Part shown: positions 29,772-40,469 of the stretch, piece after piece
Layout: each line of letters begins with the position of its first letter
Position numbering within the stretch: the stretch's first letter is position 1
Assembly (NCBI GenBank): GCA_040285825.1
Contig: JAUPSS010000007.1
Location: 830,501 to 894,500, forward strand
Length of the DNA: 64,000 nt
Direction of reading: 5' to 3'
DNA from: Eukaryota sp. TZLM1-RC
Taxonomy: Eukaryota; Metamonada: BaSk clade
Program-made: the position numbers and the translations under genes
Notes under the pieces: generated by a model
Told to the model about the DNA's origin: nothing
Database searches by the model: none
The model's input: the letters and a program-made list of their open reading frames with translations, nothing else

Positions 29772-30250
29772 TTTAATATGTAATCATTTGAAAAAAATTA
29801 TAAATTAATTAATTTGAAAAAAATTAATAGTTTCATTATTTTTCTGGTTTTTTTATAAAATTTGTTGTTACAGGTGCAATTTAGAAACGAATATAATTTT
29901 GAATTGAAAATAAAACTGTTCAAATAGTCAAAATCAAACTCTCAAACAACAATTTTGTTACTTATCGTCAACAATGTTAATATCATCCAATACAACTTTT
30001 TGTGACCGGATGGTCTGTGGTATGATTGAACTACTTGCATCTGACCAAATTTATGAAACGTGTTGCTTAAAAGGGTAAATGTGTTGCATGAACATTTAGT
30101 CATACACTAGATCAAATTGTATAATATAGATGAACAAACATAGCCAACTCAAATTTGGGAGCAATAACTTCAATAATTAAATAAAAATTTTATTGAATTA
30201 GTACATTTGGTGAAAATAAATCAGAACTAATGCAACTCAATTCAATGAAC
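29772..30250. other. Intergenic, no gene seen
   Basis: AT-rich spacer between relics, without coding signal. Confidence 0.6.
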
Positions 30251-30700
30251 AACGATTGTCTCTAAAAAATCCTAATCTAATTGTTTTCTCACCATTACTT
30301 CTCTGATGCGAGGAAAAAAAACCGAGGTAGTCTATGAATTATAACAAATTGAATTCGTGAACGCCACCAAAAGACATCAAATTTCATTGTTTTCTCTTGA
30401 ACCAATTTTTGGAAATCATTCAAAAGATTTTTTGCTTCTACTACTTGACTTCCCATTATGAAAAATGCGAAAGCAATAAAAACAAGTGGTTTATTTCCAT
30501 CAGTATTAGCTTCGTCGATATCTTTATCATTATTTTCTACGTTTATCATTCGCTTTATATTCAACATTTTTTACAGGATTAAGTTTCCTTCTTAAAACCA
30601 AAGTTTCATTTGCAACATTACAGGATACAAAATCAATAACACCTTCAGAGTTGTCAATCCAATGGCAATTCAATAATTCACAATTTGGTTGGTTGCCAGG
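30251..30700 (-). pseudogene. Old family-D retrotransposon relic
   Basis: Minus-strand frames read WIDNSEGVIDFVSCNVANET and LLNDFQKLVQEKTMKFDVFW and IQFVIIHRLPRFF. These are the D endonuclease core and tail, clearly diverged from the young copies at 42-46 kb. Confidence 0.85.
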
Positions 30701-30725
30701 AATTGGAATTAAATAATTGCAATAC

Positions 30726-30739
30726 AATATATTGCAATT
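30726..30739. repeat. Target site duplication of family-C element, left copy
   Basis: AATATATTGCAATT is repeated exactly at 32870-32883, on either side of the family-C element. Confidence 0.75.
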
Positions 30740-32869
30740 TTTATTGTAACCATTTATATAAAGAATCAAATAAAAACAAAACAAACTAAAACACATAAGA
30801 AACTAAATTCTCCACGCCAACTCTTGATGAATCCTTATAAAGTTTAGACATCATTAAACTCAAGTACTTGGGAACACTTCTGTACAAAGCGAAAATGATA
30901 CGATTTTTCCATAAATTCTCTGCAAAATTCTTACCAGTTGAACGACATAAATTACCAAAATCATTGATGAAATTCAAGGCGGATTGTCCAATATTGCCAA
31001 AAATCGAAAAGGCAAAAGGAACAAACGAAAACTTCGAATAAAGGTTCTTATTTAAATCATTTAATATCTCAGTATATTTCTCTCTTACGATCTTCAGCCT
31101 TGTTTAAATGACCATTAGTACTAAGTAAAACATCATCGCGATAAACAAAAGCAAAGGGATCAACTGTAGTGAAATCAACAACAACTTGAGAGGAATCCAC
31201 AAAAGGAGCAATTAAATCACCTCGACGTGAATTAAAAAGATTATCATCACTATAATGCTTCAACAAAGGTTCTACTTTGCAACTAAAATTGTAACACTTG
31301 AACATCTCATATGTCACATCAAAAACGGCATTATGAAGAACTGACCTATATTGGAGAAATTTCTTACAGCTCACAATATGACGAAAATTGGCAGTAGGTT
31401 TTTTGTTACAAATACAATAAGAATTGTCCAAAAGACCACTTGGATACATCCCTAATCTCAACCGCATGTTTTGTTTCCAAGCTTCATTTGTTAAGTGAAG
31501 ACCAAATGGCCTTGGTTGCTGAGATATTAAACTAGTACAGTTCTGAATGTCTGCTAAAAAGGCAGCAAGGACGGGATTATTAATCTTAGTCACACTAAGT
31601 CGTTTAGAAAAATCCAGGTCTTCAAAACCAATAAGAACAGACTTCTGTAATTTCACAACAGCAAGATGAAGATTGGTGAAAGATTTCGAAGGCACAGCAG
31701 GCAAACTTGAAGGAAAACTCCTATTCCAAACATCAACAGGTAGTTCTTGCACCATTTTGTCAAGAGAAATTAATAAAGGATGTGATTCATTCAAAGGAAT
31801 ATGATCAAAACGAAGTTTCCATTCAAAAAGAAAATTTTTCATACCACCAATAAAAGCACTTTTCCATAAATACTCTGCTTTTGAAAAACCAACTCCACCA
31901 AATTTAGGACTAAAAAATGCATGATAAGGAATTTTAGATGGACAAACTTCTACTAAATTTCCTAAGAAATTTGTTCTCAAAGTATTGAATTGACGTGCAA
32001 AATAATGAGAAATTGTGGGAGATAAAGAACGAAGAAGATCATTAATTTTTATCCAAAACACACATTTAGGACCGAAAACGCTAAATGTTTGTCCATTTTT
32101 AGATCTTGAATAGCCAAAAGTTGCTCTTCGATTTTTTCCAAAATACCTGACAAAATCGATTTAACTTTTTCACTATTTCCAAAATAAGATCCAAGAAACC
32201 GAATAGCATCTTCCTCGTAATCAACGTATTTGATAAAAGTTTCATTAAATGCCACCTCCGCATGCTGATTACCAATAATGAAACACTCGGGCAATTTAAT
32301 GTCTAACCCTATTTCTTTGGCCAGAAAAACAACATGTTGTAAACCGTGTTGTAAAAGAGACAAAAATGCCAATAAGTGATAAATCATCTGCATAAGCACA
32401 TATATGAATGTCAGGAAAATCCGACTTAAATTTTACCAAAACTGATTGCAGTGCTAGGCAAAAGAAAAATGGACCCAATGGATCCCCTTGTTTGACCCCT
32501 CTTGACGAAACAATATTCTCAGAATGAAAAATTAAGTTAGAGGGTGATCCATACATCAATTTAAAATACGGCAAAAGTGGAGGATAGTGTAGTTCAAGTT
32601 CTTGCAAAATACTGGAGCGAAAAACGGAGTTGAAAGCATTTTTAAAATCAATGTTCAATAAATAATTTTCGCCTTTTTGATTGAAAAGTAAATCTGTACA
32701 CAACGCAGCACATGTTGTGCCATCAGGAATTCCGATAGCAAACTGATAAGGACGAAAATAATTAATTGCGGATGACTTAACTCTTTTAAAAGAAATAATT
32801 GCTAATAATCTCGTTATGGACTCACCAACAGCAATAGGTCCCCCAATAGGTCACCAACAGCAATATAAT
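30740..32869 (-). mobile_element. Family-C non-LTR retrotransposon, 5'-truncated and broken
   Basis: Reads 32869 to 30740. RT motifs: LNIDFKNAFNSVFRSSI, SSRGVKQGDPLGPFFFCLAL and the catalytic CAYADDLSLIG. Then a knuckle CICNKKPTANFRHIVSC and endonuclease RRGDLIAPFVDS...VVDFTTVDP. Frame breaks occur near 32300-32400, 32050 and 31070. The 5' end stops inside the PIAVGES motif and carries a small local duplication (CCAACAGCAAT twice), as is common at truncated 5' ends. A 14-bp target duplication brackets it. It is related to families A, B and D but is the most diverged RT here (YADD, not YMDD). Confidence 0.88.
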
Positions 32870-32883
32870 AATATATTGCAATT
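32870..32883. repeat. Target site duplication of family-C element, right copy
   Basis: An exact copy of 30726-30739. Confidence 0.75.
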
Positions 32884-33204
32884 ATTATGTTTTTGAAAAC
32901 GCAATATTTTGCAATAAATCAAATTGGTATCTGGTCATTACACATCGTCATGCCAAAGAGTTGCCAAAATTCACAAAATTGCTTCAAATTTTGCGACATC
33001 AAAGCAGAACTATGATACAAGGGAAATGAATTTCCAAATTTTGTTTAGTTGATAGAAAAGCCTGTTTTTTGAACTCATAGACAAAATAATCTGCAATAAC
33101 AATAATCTATTTTCTTAAAATTGAGCTTCGCAATAAAAAAAAGTAATAAAAACAATTCCAGTCACTGTTGATTGCCCTCGAATAATTGCCACTACATCAT
33201 CCTC
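32884..33204. other. Upstream region of the OSBP-like gene
   Basis: 321 bp, AT-rich. No gene is seen. The OSBP reading frame is open from 33172 but has no ATG before 33205. Confidence 0.6.
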
Positions 33205-34719
33205 ATGACATTATTCATTTCTCAAGAGAGTTTTCATGACGCTGCTCACCGTTCTGTTCCACCCTTAGCAACCGAAGAAGCAGAAGTTTTAGACAACTCC
33301 CTCTTTGGTGACAACCACATTATCACTGGCATTGAAAGTGAGGATACTCTCACAGATGAGCAGTTCTCAGCTGACGAACGTCCCCGCTCCATAATTAAAG
33401 CTCTCCTGAAACAAGTCCGTCCTGGTGCTGACCTCTCTCGCATTACTCTTCCCACATTCATCCTTGAACCCCGTTCCTTGCTGGAGAAGCTCACAGACTG
33501 CCATGCTCATCCATACCTCCTTTCAAAGGTCCGCCACATCAACCACCCGCTAGACCGAATCATTTCTGTAGCCCGTTGGTACTCTTCCGGCTTCCACACT
33601 AGACCTCGTGGTGTTAAGAAGCCGTACAATCCTCTTCTAGGTGAAGTTTTCCAAGCTGAATGGGACGTCCAAGGGTCAAAGGTCCAGTACACTGCTGAAC
33701 AAGTGTCCCACCATCCTCCGGTCTCTGCCTTTTACCTCTCCTCTCCCAAGGATGGCTACTCAGTCGAGGGTTCCATCAAGTTCAAGTCTCAGTTCTTGGG
33801 TAATGCTGCTGCTGCTTTAATGCTTGGTCATGCTGACGTGTCACTTTTAGGAGATTTTGGAGGAAAGTCAAGCGAGGTCTATAGAATCACGTTTCCAAAA
33901 TATGTTTCTAGAGGGGTTTTAGTAGGTACTCTGTTTATGGAGCTCAATGGGAATTGTTCAGTAGAGGGGCTTGATAATAATTTAGTTGTCAATTTTGAAT
34001 TTAAAAAGAAGGGCATTTTTGGAGGTCAATCTAAACTTGGCCTTGTCGAAGGGTCAATAATGATTCGTCCTCCTCTTGATTCTACAGGAAAAGCCCAAAA
34101 AGATATTGAAATCGCAAGAATTCATGGTAATTGGATGTCTGAACTGAACATTGAATGGTTAGTTCAAAATCCCCACAAGTTATATGACGAAGTTGTTAAT
34201 TTCAATAGAGATAATTCAGCAGAATATTCGGCTTTTTTAAAACACATTAGAAAATCTATTTTAAAAACTCCTGTTTGCCAAGAACCTCTATTTAATGTTT
34301 CTGCTTTCCCGCCATTGAAAAAGTCTGTCAAGGATGTGAATGATCAAGGTCAATGGGAATCTCGAAGACTTTGGAAGAATTTGACAAAATCATTAAAGGA
34401 GAATGATTTTGATTCAGCCACCATGCACAAGTCTGCTCTAGAAAATGAACAACGTTCCCGTCGTTCTCAACATTATGAACGTCTTGATGCAGAAGGTATC
34501 TCTCACGAAGAGAGCAACTGGCATACACCTTGCCTTTTTGAAAAAACCACTGTATCAGCTGATGGTGTTGAGGTATGGGTTCCTAAGAAGAATGTTCTGG
34601 AAACTGGAGATGTTGGCGGCGAGGAGGTTGAAGGGAGTTTGGAAGAGTTTTCTGGCTTTGAGTTTGTTGATAAGGAATGGGTTGAGAAGTGGAGGGAATG
34701 TAGGCAAATGTTGGGTTAG
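33205..34719 (+). CDS. Oxysterol-binding protein-related protein (ORP)
   Basis: 504 residues, single exon, ATG 33205. ORPs carry sterols or phosphatidylserine between membranes in exchange for PI4P. The OSBP-related domain starts near residue 62 (SIIKALLKQVRPGADLSRITLPTF lid region) with KKPYNPLLGE at about 138-146 and the fingerprint EQVSHHPP at 165-172, whose His pair contacts PI4P. The rest of the barrel follows, then a basic/acidic C-terminal helix region. No PH, ankyrin or FFAT segment is obvious, so it is a short-form ORP. Complete, with no frame breaks. Confidence 0.95.
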   Translation: MTLFISQESFHDAAHRSVPPLATEEAEVLDNSLFGDNHIITGIESEDTLTDEQFSADERPRSIIKALLKQVRPGADLSRITLPTFILEPRSLLEKLTDCHAHPYLLSKVRHINHPLDRIISVARWYSSGFHTRPRGVKKPYNPLLGEVFQAEWDVQGSKVQYTAEQVSHHPPVSAFYLSSPKDGYSVEGSIKFKSQFLGNAAAALMLGHADVSLLGDFGGKSSEVYRITFPKYVSRGVLVGTLFMELNGNCSVEGLDNNLVVNFEFKKKGIFGGQSKLGLVEGSIMIRPPLDSTGKAQKDIEIARIHGNWMSELNIEWLVQNPHKLYDEVVNFNRDNSAEYSAFLKHIRKSILKTPVCQEPLFNVSAFPPLKKSVKDVNDQGQWESRRLWKNLTKSLKENDFDSATMHKSALENEQRSRRSQHYERLDAEGISHEESNWHTPCLFEKTTVSADGVEVWVPKKNVLETGDVGGEEVEGSLEEFSGFEFVDKEWVEKWRECRQMLG

Positions 34720-35009
34720 GAGATTTGTTTGATATTTTTGGTGTATAAAGGTATTTTATTTTTTTGATTTATTTCACAAGCCATTATTCTATTAAAATAT
34801 TTTAAAAATTTCAATATTCCAATTTGTTAGTCTTGTAGTGGTCCACCATCTGATTTGAACATTCAATTTGCTGAAAATTCAATTCACCCAAAGTACACGA
34901 TTAGTACTAGTTCTATTGATCAAAATCCCAATCAGCTTGTTATACAACCCCTCTGTGAGCTAGAGCTAAGAGTCCAATTTTTAGAAGATCTCCTACAAGA
35001 ATTCCCCAA
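34720..35009. other. Intergenic with a coding-like remnant
   Basis: Mostly AT-rich. A plus-strand open stretch (about 34829-35012) reads SGPPSDLNIQFAENSIHPKY and later CELELRVQFLEDLLQEFPK before a stop. It has no ATG and no family I recognise. It may belong to the retrotransposon relic that follows. Confidence 0.4.
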
Positions 35010-35111
35010 ATGATAACCAAAGCATTGTTACAGTTAGGAATAGTGTATGAAAATCATGGGCTTAAAAGATTTGATGATGTTGATGCATGTATTGCGGAAA
35101 TTGAGTTCTAG
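35010..35111 (+). pseudogene. Relic of the family-B C-terminus
   Basis: MITKALLQLGIVYENHG...FDDVDACIAEIEF lines up with the family-B end MISKALLAIGVEYERNA...SDACLEDIEF. This is a 3'-end fragment of a second B copy. Confidence 0.75.
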
Positions 35112-35457
35112 TTGGTTTTAATTTATTTAATAATAATATTAATTAAATGTTTTATTAATTGTTTTATTTTTTTAAAAAATAAATATGTATTCTTATTGAA
35201 GAATATGACAAAATGGATGGTCGTATGAAAAGACATTGCAGCAACATTTGGTTTGGTATTGAGAAAACTGTTGTGATATTAGATTCGAAATTGTGAAAAC
35301 ATCAATTCTGAACCCAAAGGTATTTATCTTGAGCTGATCATGGACCGAGAAAAGGAAAGAAGCCAAAAAAGGGGGATTTCCTAGACATCAATCTCTTATT
35401 ACTATTTCATGTAATGAACACTAGACATGTCCTAAAATCAAAAAAAAATAAACAAAC
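35112..35457. other. Intergenic, no gene seen
   Basis: AT-rich spacer between the B relic and the 3' end of the RING-protein gene. It probably contains the terminators or poly(A) sites of both sides. Confidence 0.6.
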
Positions 35458-36729
35458 TTAGAACAATTTTTTAAATTTTTGTCCTTTTTTAAATTTTTTA
35501 ACATCCATACTTTCCTCTTTCGATCGAGCTTTCTTCTCTAACACTTCAGCAAAAGTTGGTCCGTCCACCTCTACGTTACTCACGGCAACAACTTCAGGTC
35601 TCAATCCAAGACCCTTTCTCTTTGAAGGAATTGACAATTCAGAACGGTCAATCACACCAGAAAACTTCAACAGTTCCGCTCTCCTCATCTCTTCAGCTAT
35701 CTTTGCTTTACGTTGAATCTCAAGTTGTTCACGTTCCTCCATGTGCTGTCTTGCCTTCCGCTCTGCTAGAAGACGATCAAATTTTGATTGAAACTTACTC
35801 ATGACATCATCACAGACGATTCCTTCTAGTTTAACGTCAACAAAAGTAATTGAGGAAAAAGCGCCACAAATTTTACCAAAATTTTGTACCACCAAATCAT
35901 TTGTATTACAAATCGTCTTCTCTGTCACTCGTAATGATATCCTGTGAGGCAAATGGCAAAATCCTCCATAATGTTCAGCTAGTGCCCTCAAAAACAAAGG
36001 TTGTAGAAAACAAAAATTATTATTTCGTCCCATTAATGAAAAGAAAGATTGCGGAGATGATGTGTGGTGACGTGGCGAAGGTCGATCCAAGTCCATCATC
36101 CCGTGCCATTCATGCTGAAGTTGTTCCAATAGAAACATTCCAAAAGAAAAGTACTGAGATTCGTGTGATTCTTCTCTAACCACCCTATACACATCAAGCT
36201 CATCATATAAGCGTTGCAGACTGACCAGAGGACAATAGAAGGGCGTCACCCTGTCGTAGAGGAAGATTTCAGTGATGGAAGGGTCGAGTGGGCAAAAGAA
36301 AGAAGCTAGTGAAGAATTGGAATTACTACTACAAAGAATAAAATCCAGTTCACTCCCAATTGTGATGGGATCTGCGTAATGTATCAGTAGAGGTCTAATG
36401 TCATGGAAGTGATAGTATTTTTTACACACAACACAGGATGTTAGTATAGAATCATAAGAGTCAAAGGTTTGGTTTTCAAAAAATACAAGCTTCAAAAGAC
36501 ACGGGAGACAAGCATAATGTCCACAATTTGATATAAATGCAGCTAATGGTTCTTCGAGGCATATAGGACAATGTATAGGTGAAGAAGTGACCAAGACCAC
36601 TTCCTTTACAGATGACCATGGGGGATGTTTGGAATCTGTAGGAAGAGGATGAACACGGAGGCGCATGTTAGAAGGGAAGTAGGATGCAGGTAAACGTTCA
36701 TAAGAGGGGTGCTCTGTGTCGCTAAACAT
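35458..36729 (-). CDS. RNF10: RNF10/Mag2-like RING finger protein
   Basis: 423 residues, one exon, ATG at 36729. A full C3HC4 RING: C54, C57, C69, H71, C74, C77, C99, C102 (HCPICLEEP, CGHYACLPC, CVVC). RNF10-family proteins are E3 ubiquitin ligases acting on stalled 40S ribosomes. The family's signature beyond the RING is present: HYADPITIGSELDFI, then NNFCFLQPLFLRALAEHYGG, then HRISLRVTEKT, a VDVKLEGIV segment and an Arg/Glu-rich helix (KARQHMEEREQLE). The C-terminus is basic (KKFKKGQKFKKLF). The RING assignment is certain. The RNF10 identity rests on this order of motifs. Confidence 0.85.
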   Translation of the reverse strand: MFSDTEHPSYERLPASYFPSNMRLRVHPLPTDSKHPPWSSVKEVVLVTSSPIHCPICLEEPLAAFISNCGHYACLPCLLKLVFFENQTFDSYDSILTSCVVCKKYYHFHDIRPLLIHYADPITIGSELDFILCSSNSNSSLASFFCPLDPSITEIFLYDRVTPFYCPLVSLQRLYDELDVYRVVREESHESQYFSFGMFLLEQLQHEWHGMMDLDRPSPRHHTSSPQSFFSLMGRNNNFCFLQPLFLRALAEHYGGFCHLPHRISLRVTEKTICNTNDLVVQNFGKICGAFSSITFVDVKLEGIVCDDVMSKFQSKFDRLLAERKARQHMEEREQLEIQRKAKIAEEMRRAELLKFSGVIDRSELSIPSKRKGLGLRPEVVAVSNVEVDGPTFAEVLEKKARSKEESMDVKKFKKGQKFKKLF

Positions 36730-36805
36730 GTTGGAAGTCGAAGCAAAATGAATTGCACTTCCTTATATAATATCATTCCTTCTTCGATAGCAGAGTCGTT
36801 GTAAC

Positions 36806-36949
36806 AGAGTCGTCGTAGTTTTCAGGTATCACATCGTTTGTCATTTCAATTATAAATGTGTTTATTTATTGTTTGTGAGTCATTTTTTCAATTGATTTTT
36901 GCGGTCTTGTGCAAAGGTTATAAATTATTACAAAAAGGAACATGATCAA
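36806..36949 (+). repeat. Dispersed repeat, copy 2
   Basis: A copy of the last codons and 3' flank of the coiled-coil gene (21649-21790), located 80 bp upstream of the RNF10-like gene. The start shows an extra partial copy of CAGAGTCGT just before it (36792-36800). Confidence 0.9.
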
Positions 36950-37189
36950 AATAAAATTCTATGAAAATGTTATGAACAAGTAATTAATTGTAATTTTTTT
37001 TAATTGATTGTGCATTGTGTTGTACTTGATGTTGCTACAAAGTAGTTTTCCCATCAATATGTAGTTTTTCCCTTAGCCCATTCACCTTTTCAAGAGACAT
37101 GCAATCTTTGCTTGATAGTGATCAATTTTCATTCCTATCAATGAATGGATGAAGGAATGAATGAAAGGTCATCAACAGCTAGTAATATT

Positions 37190-37345
37190 TTACCAGAGCC
37201 TTGCAATGAGGACATGGCTGACATTGTTAAAAGTTTGAGAATCTATTTTCGGTGATTCTGGAGATGAAGAAGGAGAAGCTGAATGCATTGAGTAATGAGA
37301 GTCATCACTAGAGGTAAATTCACAGTCAAAGAGAGGGCAATTCAT
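37190..37345 (-). other. Small Cys-containing ORF of unknown origin
   Basis: 51 residues from the ATG at 37345: MNCPLFDCEFTSSDDSHYSM then Ser/Pro-rich sequence and VSHVLIARLW. The C-x4-C ... H pattern resembles the start of a zinc finger as found at the N-terminus of RT/endonuclease retrotransposons. It lies upstream-opposed to the D copy, so its link to that is unclear. Confidence 0.25.
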
Positions 37346-37400
37346 TTTTTGTGGTTACACCATTTTTTAACTTTCACAAATTTAATAAATTTTTTTATTT

Positions 37401-38189
37401 ATTGAATTTGCACACTTAATTAAATTAACTCATAACTATTGGGACGACTATGATTTGAACCAAGATTTCCTCTACAAAATCTTGATTTGCTTGCTGTCTA
37501 GCTAAAGCTTCTCTAATTCGACTGAAAAACCGAGGTAATCTATTAATAATGGCAAATTGAATCCGTGAACGCCATAAAAAATATTAAATCTTTTCATTGT
37601 TTTTTCTTGCACCATTTTTTGGAAGTCATTCAAAAAAGTTTCTGCTTCAACTGATAATCTTCCATTTATCGAAAATGGGAAAGCAATAAAACCAGCTGTG
37701 TATTTCTATCGACATTAGCCTCTTCAACATCTTTATCATATTTTCTATGTTTCTCTTTTGCCTTAAAATCCAGAGCAGCCACAGGATTAAGTTTTCTTCT
37801 GTGAACCAAATTATCATTTGCAACATTACATGAGACAAAGTCAACAATAGCTTCAGAATTATCAATCCAATCACAGTATACATCACCTCTATCATCAGAA
37901 CCATAATTATTCAATGACAGTGTTTCCTTCAGCAGGGGCTCATTGATACACGATATCCTTGCAGTTTGTGCCATATTGAAAACAGTGTCCCTAACAGCAT
38001 CATGTATTGAAAAACGATGAGTTATCAATTTGGAACAATTCAGAGCATGGCGCAAAGTGAGTTGAGGTGAATTCGAACAAATACATTGTTCTTTTGATAT
38101 TAATTGGTTAATGGGGATATTCAAATATAATCTCATTTTTGTTACAAATGCTTCATTAGTGGCACACAATTTAAATCTTCGTGGTACAA
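37401..38189 (-). pseudogene. Family-D retrotransposon, 3' part
   Basis: Minus strand: CATNEAFVTKMRLYLNIPIN, CICSNSPQLTLRHALNC (knuckle), SDDRGDVYCDWIDNSEAIVD (endonuclease) and the tail ending in TGTGCAAATTCAATAA. One frame slip occurs near 37700. Its 5' end at 38189 lies 66 bp from the 5' end of an A copy running the other way. Confidence 0.9.
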
Positions 38190-38254
38190 ATTTAATTCAA
38201 TTCGGGCTTTATGATTATATACGTATAAATAACAAGCATGGAACAACAAAATTA

Positions 38255-40435
38255 CTTGAATTACTCGCTGCACATCTGATTGCCTTAGTAAAGCCTGGAA
38301 ACGGAATCAAACCTGATGGAATACGCCCAATTGCTGTTGGTGAATCTCTTTCACGTTTGCTAGCATCAATTGTCTTCGATCGTGTCAAAGACAAAGCTTC
38401 TACATTTTTGAATCCTCATCAATTTGGAATCAAAACAATTGATGGTGCTTCTGTTGCTGCTATTGCCTCTGATACCTTTTTTAATGCAGAGGGAAATAAT
38501 TTGATTTTTAATCTCGACTTTAAAAATGCTTTTAATTCTGTAAAGCGAAAAGCAATTTTTGAAGTTATTAAATCTGATTTTCCTGAGCTATCGAGTTTTT
38601 TCTACCATTTTTATGGGAAAGAATCAGATTTAATTTTTAATTCATTTGGTTTTGAATCAATTTCTGGTGTAAAACAAGGTGATCCTTTAGAACCATTATT
38701 GTTCTGTTTAGCTATTTACAAAACTGTAAATATCATTAAGCAAAAATACCCTTCTATAAAAATAGTTGCTTATATGGATGATATATCCTTGATTGGTTCA
38801 TTTGATTTACTAGAATTGTTTGTTAAAAAAATGAGCGATTCATATTAAAATATTGGGCTTCATCTTAATGCGAGCAAATGCCTTCTCATTGGCTCTTCTG
38901 CTCAAGATCTCGTGATAAATGATTCTATTGTCCCCTTTACTGATCATAGTAGTGATGCTTTTGAGTTCATTGGTTGTTGGTTAGGATACATTCCTCAAAT
39001 TCAGAATGAATTACAAGTTATTTTGGAAAAAATGAAAATTGAACTTGATTCAATTTCTTCTTTAGATATAGAAAAACATATTAAATTTTTCATGCTTAAA
39101 ATTTGCTACACTGGGAGAATAACCCACATTTTGAGATCTTGTGCTCCTTCCATAGCATTAGATTTTTGTCGTTCATTTAATTCATTGAGAACAGAATTTT
39201 TCGCTGATTTATTGGATGTAGAACCAGGAATGTTGAAAAGCCATTTATTTTCTTCAGCAAATTTGGGTGGTATTGGTTTTACTAAATCTTCAATTTTGTG
39301 TCAATCAGCATTCTTGGGTGGTGGCAAAAATTTTATTTATGAATTTTCTCGTAGATTTCCTGATGATTCTCATCTGCTAGTTCCCAGTTGCAGTCGATAT
39401 TTGAATGAGTTATCTTGTGAACTTGAAAAATTGCCACCACAAATGTGGACCAAATATTTTCCTCAATCAATTCAGGAAATTCCAAACCGATCTCTTTTTA
39501 ATTTACAGTTTTGCTGTAAAAAGCTTCAACAAAAATTGTCAAAGATTTTTGAAAGCTTGGACTTTGATGTTAGACTTGGCTTGGCCACGAAAACGAATCC
39601 CGCTTTTGCAAATCTTTTACAAGATATGTGTGACAGTATTTCTTCTGCCTTAGTAACAACAATTCGTCAAGTTTATGGTACTCTCTTAACCGATTCTGCT
39701 TGGACTCTCAATATGAGATTTCGTTCCTTTATCTGGCCTGATAATTTACCTCATAATTTAATTTGTAAATGTTCTCGAGAAATTACAACTACTCATTTGT
39801 TAAATTGTAAACATTTTATTACTTCTAGAAGCAAGGTTCTTGATGCTGTGAGAGACCAGTTATATTGTATGTGTAAGTCTCATAGAATTGAATCCTTCTT
39901 GGAACCTCTGTTGTCAAATTTGTTTGATGCTGAAAATGATTTTCATAAGAATAATAGAGGTGATGTCATATTACCTGGATTAGATGGAAGCTTCATTTTA
40001 TTGGATGTAATGTCTGTTGATCCTTGTAATGCCTCAAATGAGAGGCTTGTTAATTCTGAAATTCATAATCCCCTTTCAAATGCTGAAAATTTTAAATTCA
40101 AAAAATACAATGAACCTTTGTCCAAATTGGCCAGTCTACAGCATGCAAAATACAATTTGTATCCATTTGTATTTTCCCTTTTCGGTTCACTTGCACCAAC
40201 TGCTTTACGATTTTTGGATGATTTTGAAATGATTGTAAAGAGAAGAACTGGCAGAAATTTCAACAGATTGTTTTGGCAAAATAGAATTGTGTTTTCTATT
40301 TTTAAGGGGATGTTGAAGATGGTTTCTGATGCTTTGCTTTCTCTTGGATCTCACTATGAGAGAGTTGCATCTAGTGTTTTTGTTTTGGGAGAGATGGATT
40401 TTTTAGATGTTGATTTATAGGTTTAATAATTTTTT
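38255..40435 (+). pseudogene. Family-A retrotransposon, 5'-truncated
   Basis: Starts inside the RT (ELLAAHLIALVKPGNG). Contains FNLDFKNAFNSVKR, SGVKQGDPLEPLLFCLAI (Gly to Glu in the conserved DPLGP) and AYMDDISLIG. A TAA at 38846-38848 replaces a GAA codon. The remainder (38912-40420) is open through the knuckle CKCSREITTTHLLNC, endonuclease RGDVILPG and the end MDFLDVDL. It shares the TAA and the MSDSY variant with the copy at 62121-64000. Confidence 0.92.
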
Positions 40436-40469
40436 TTTCTTCCTCTACATATAACCTTTTCGGTTATCA

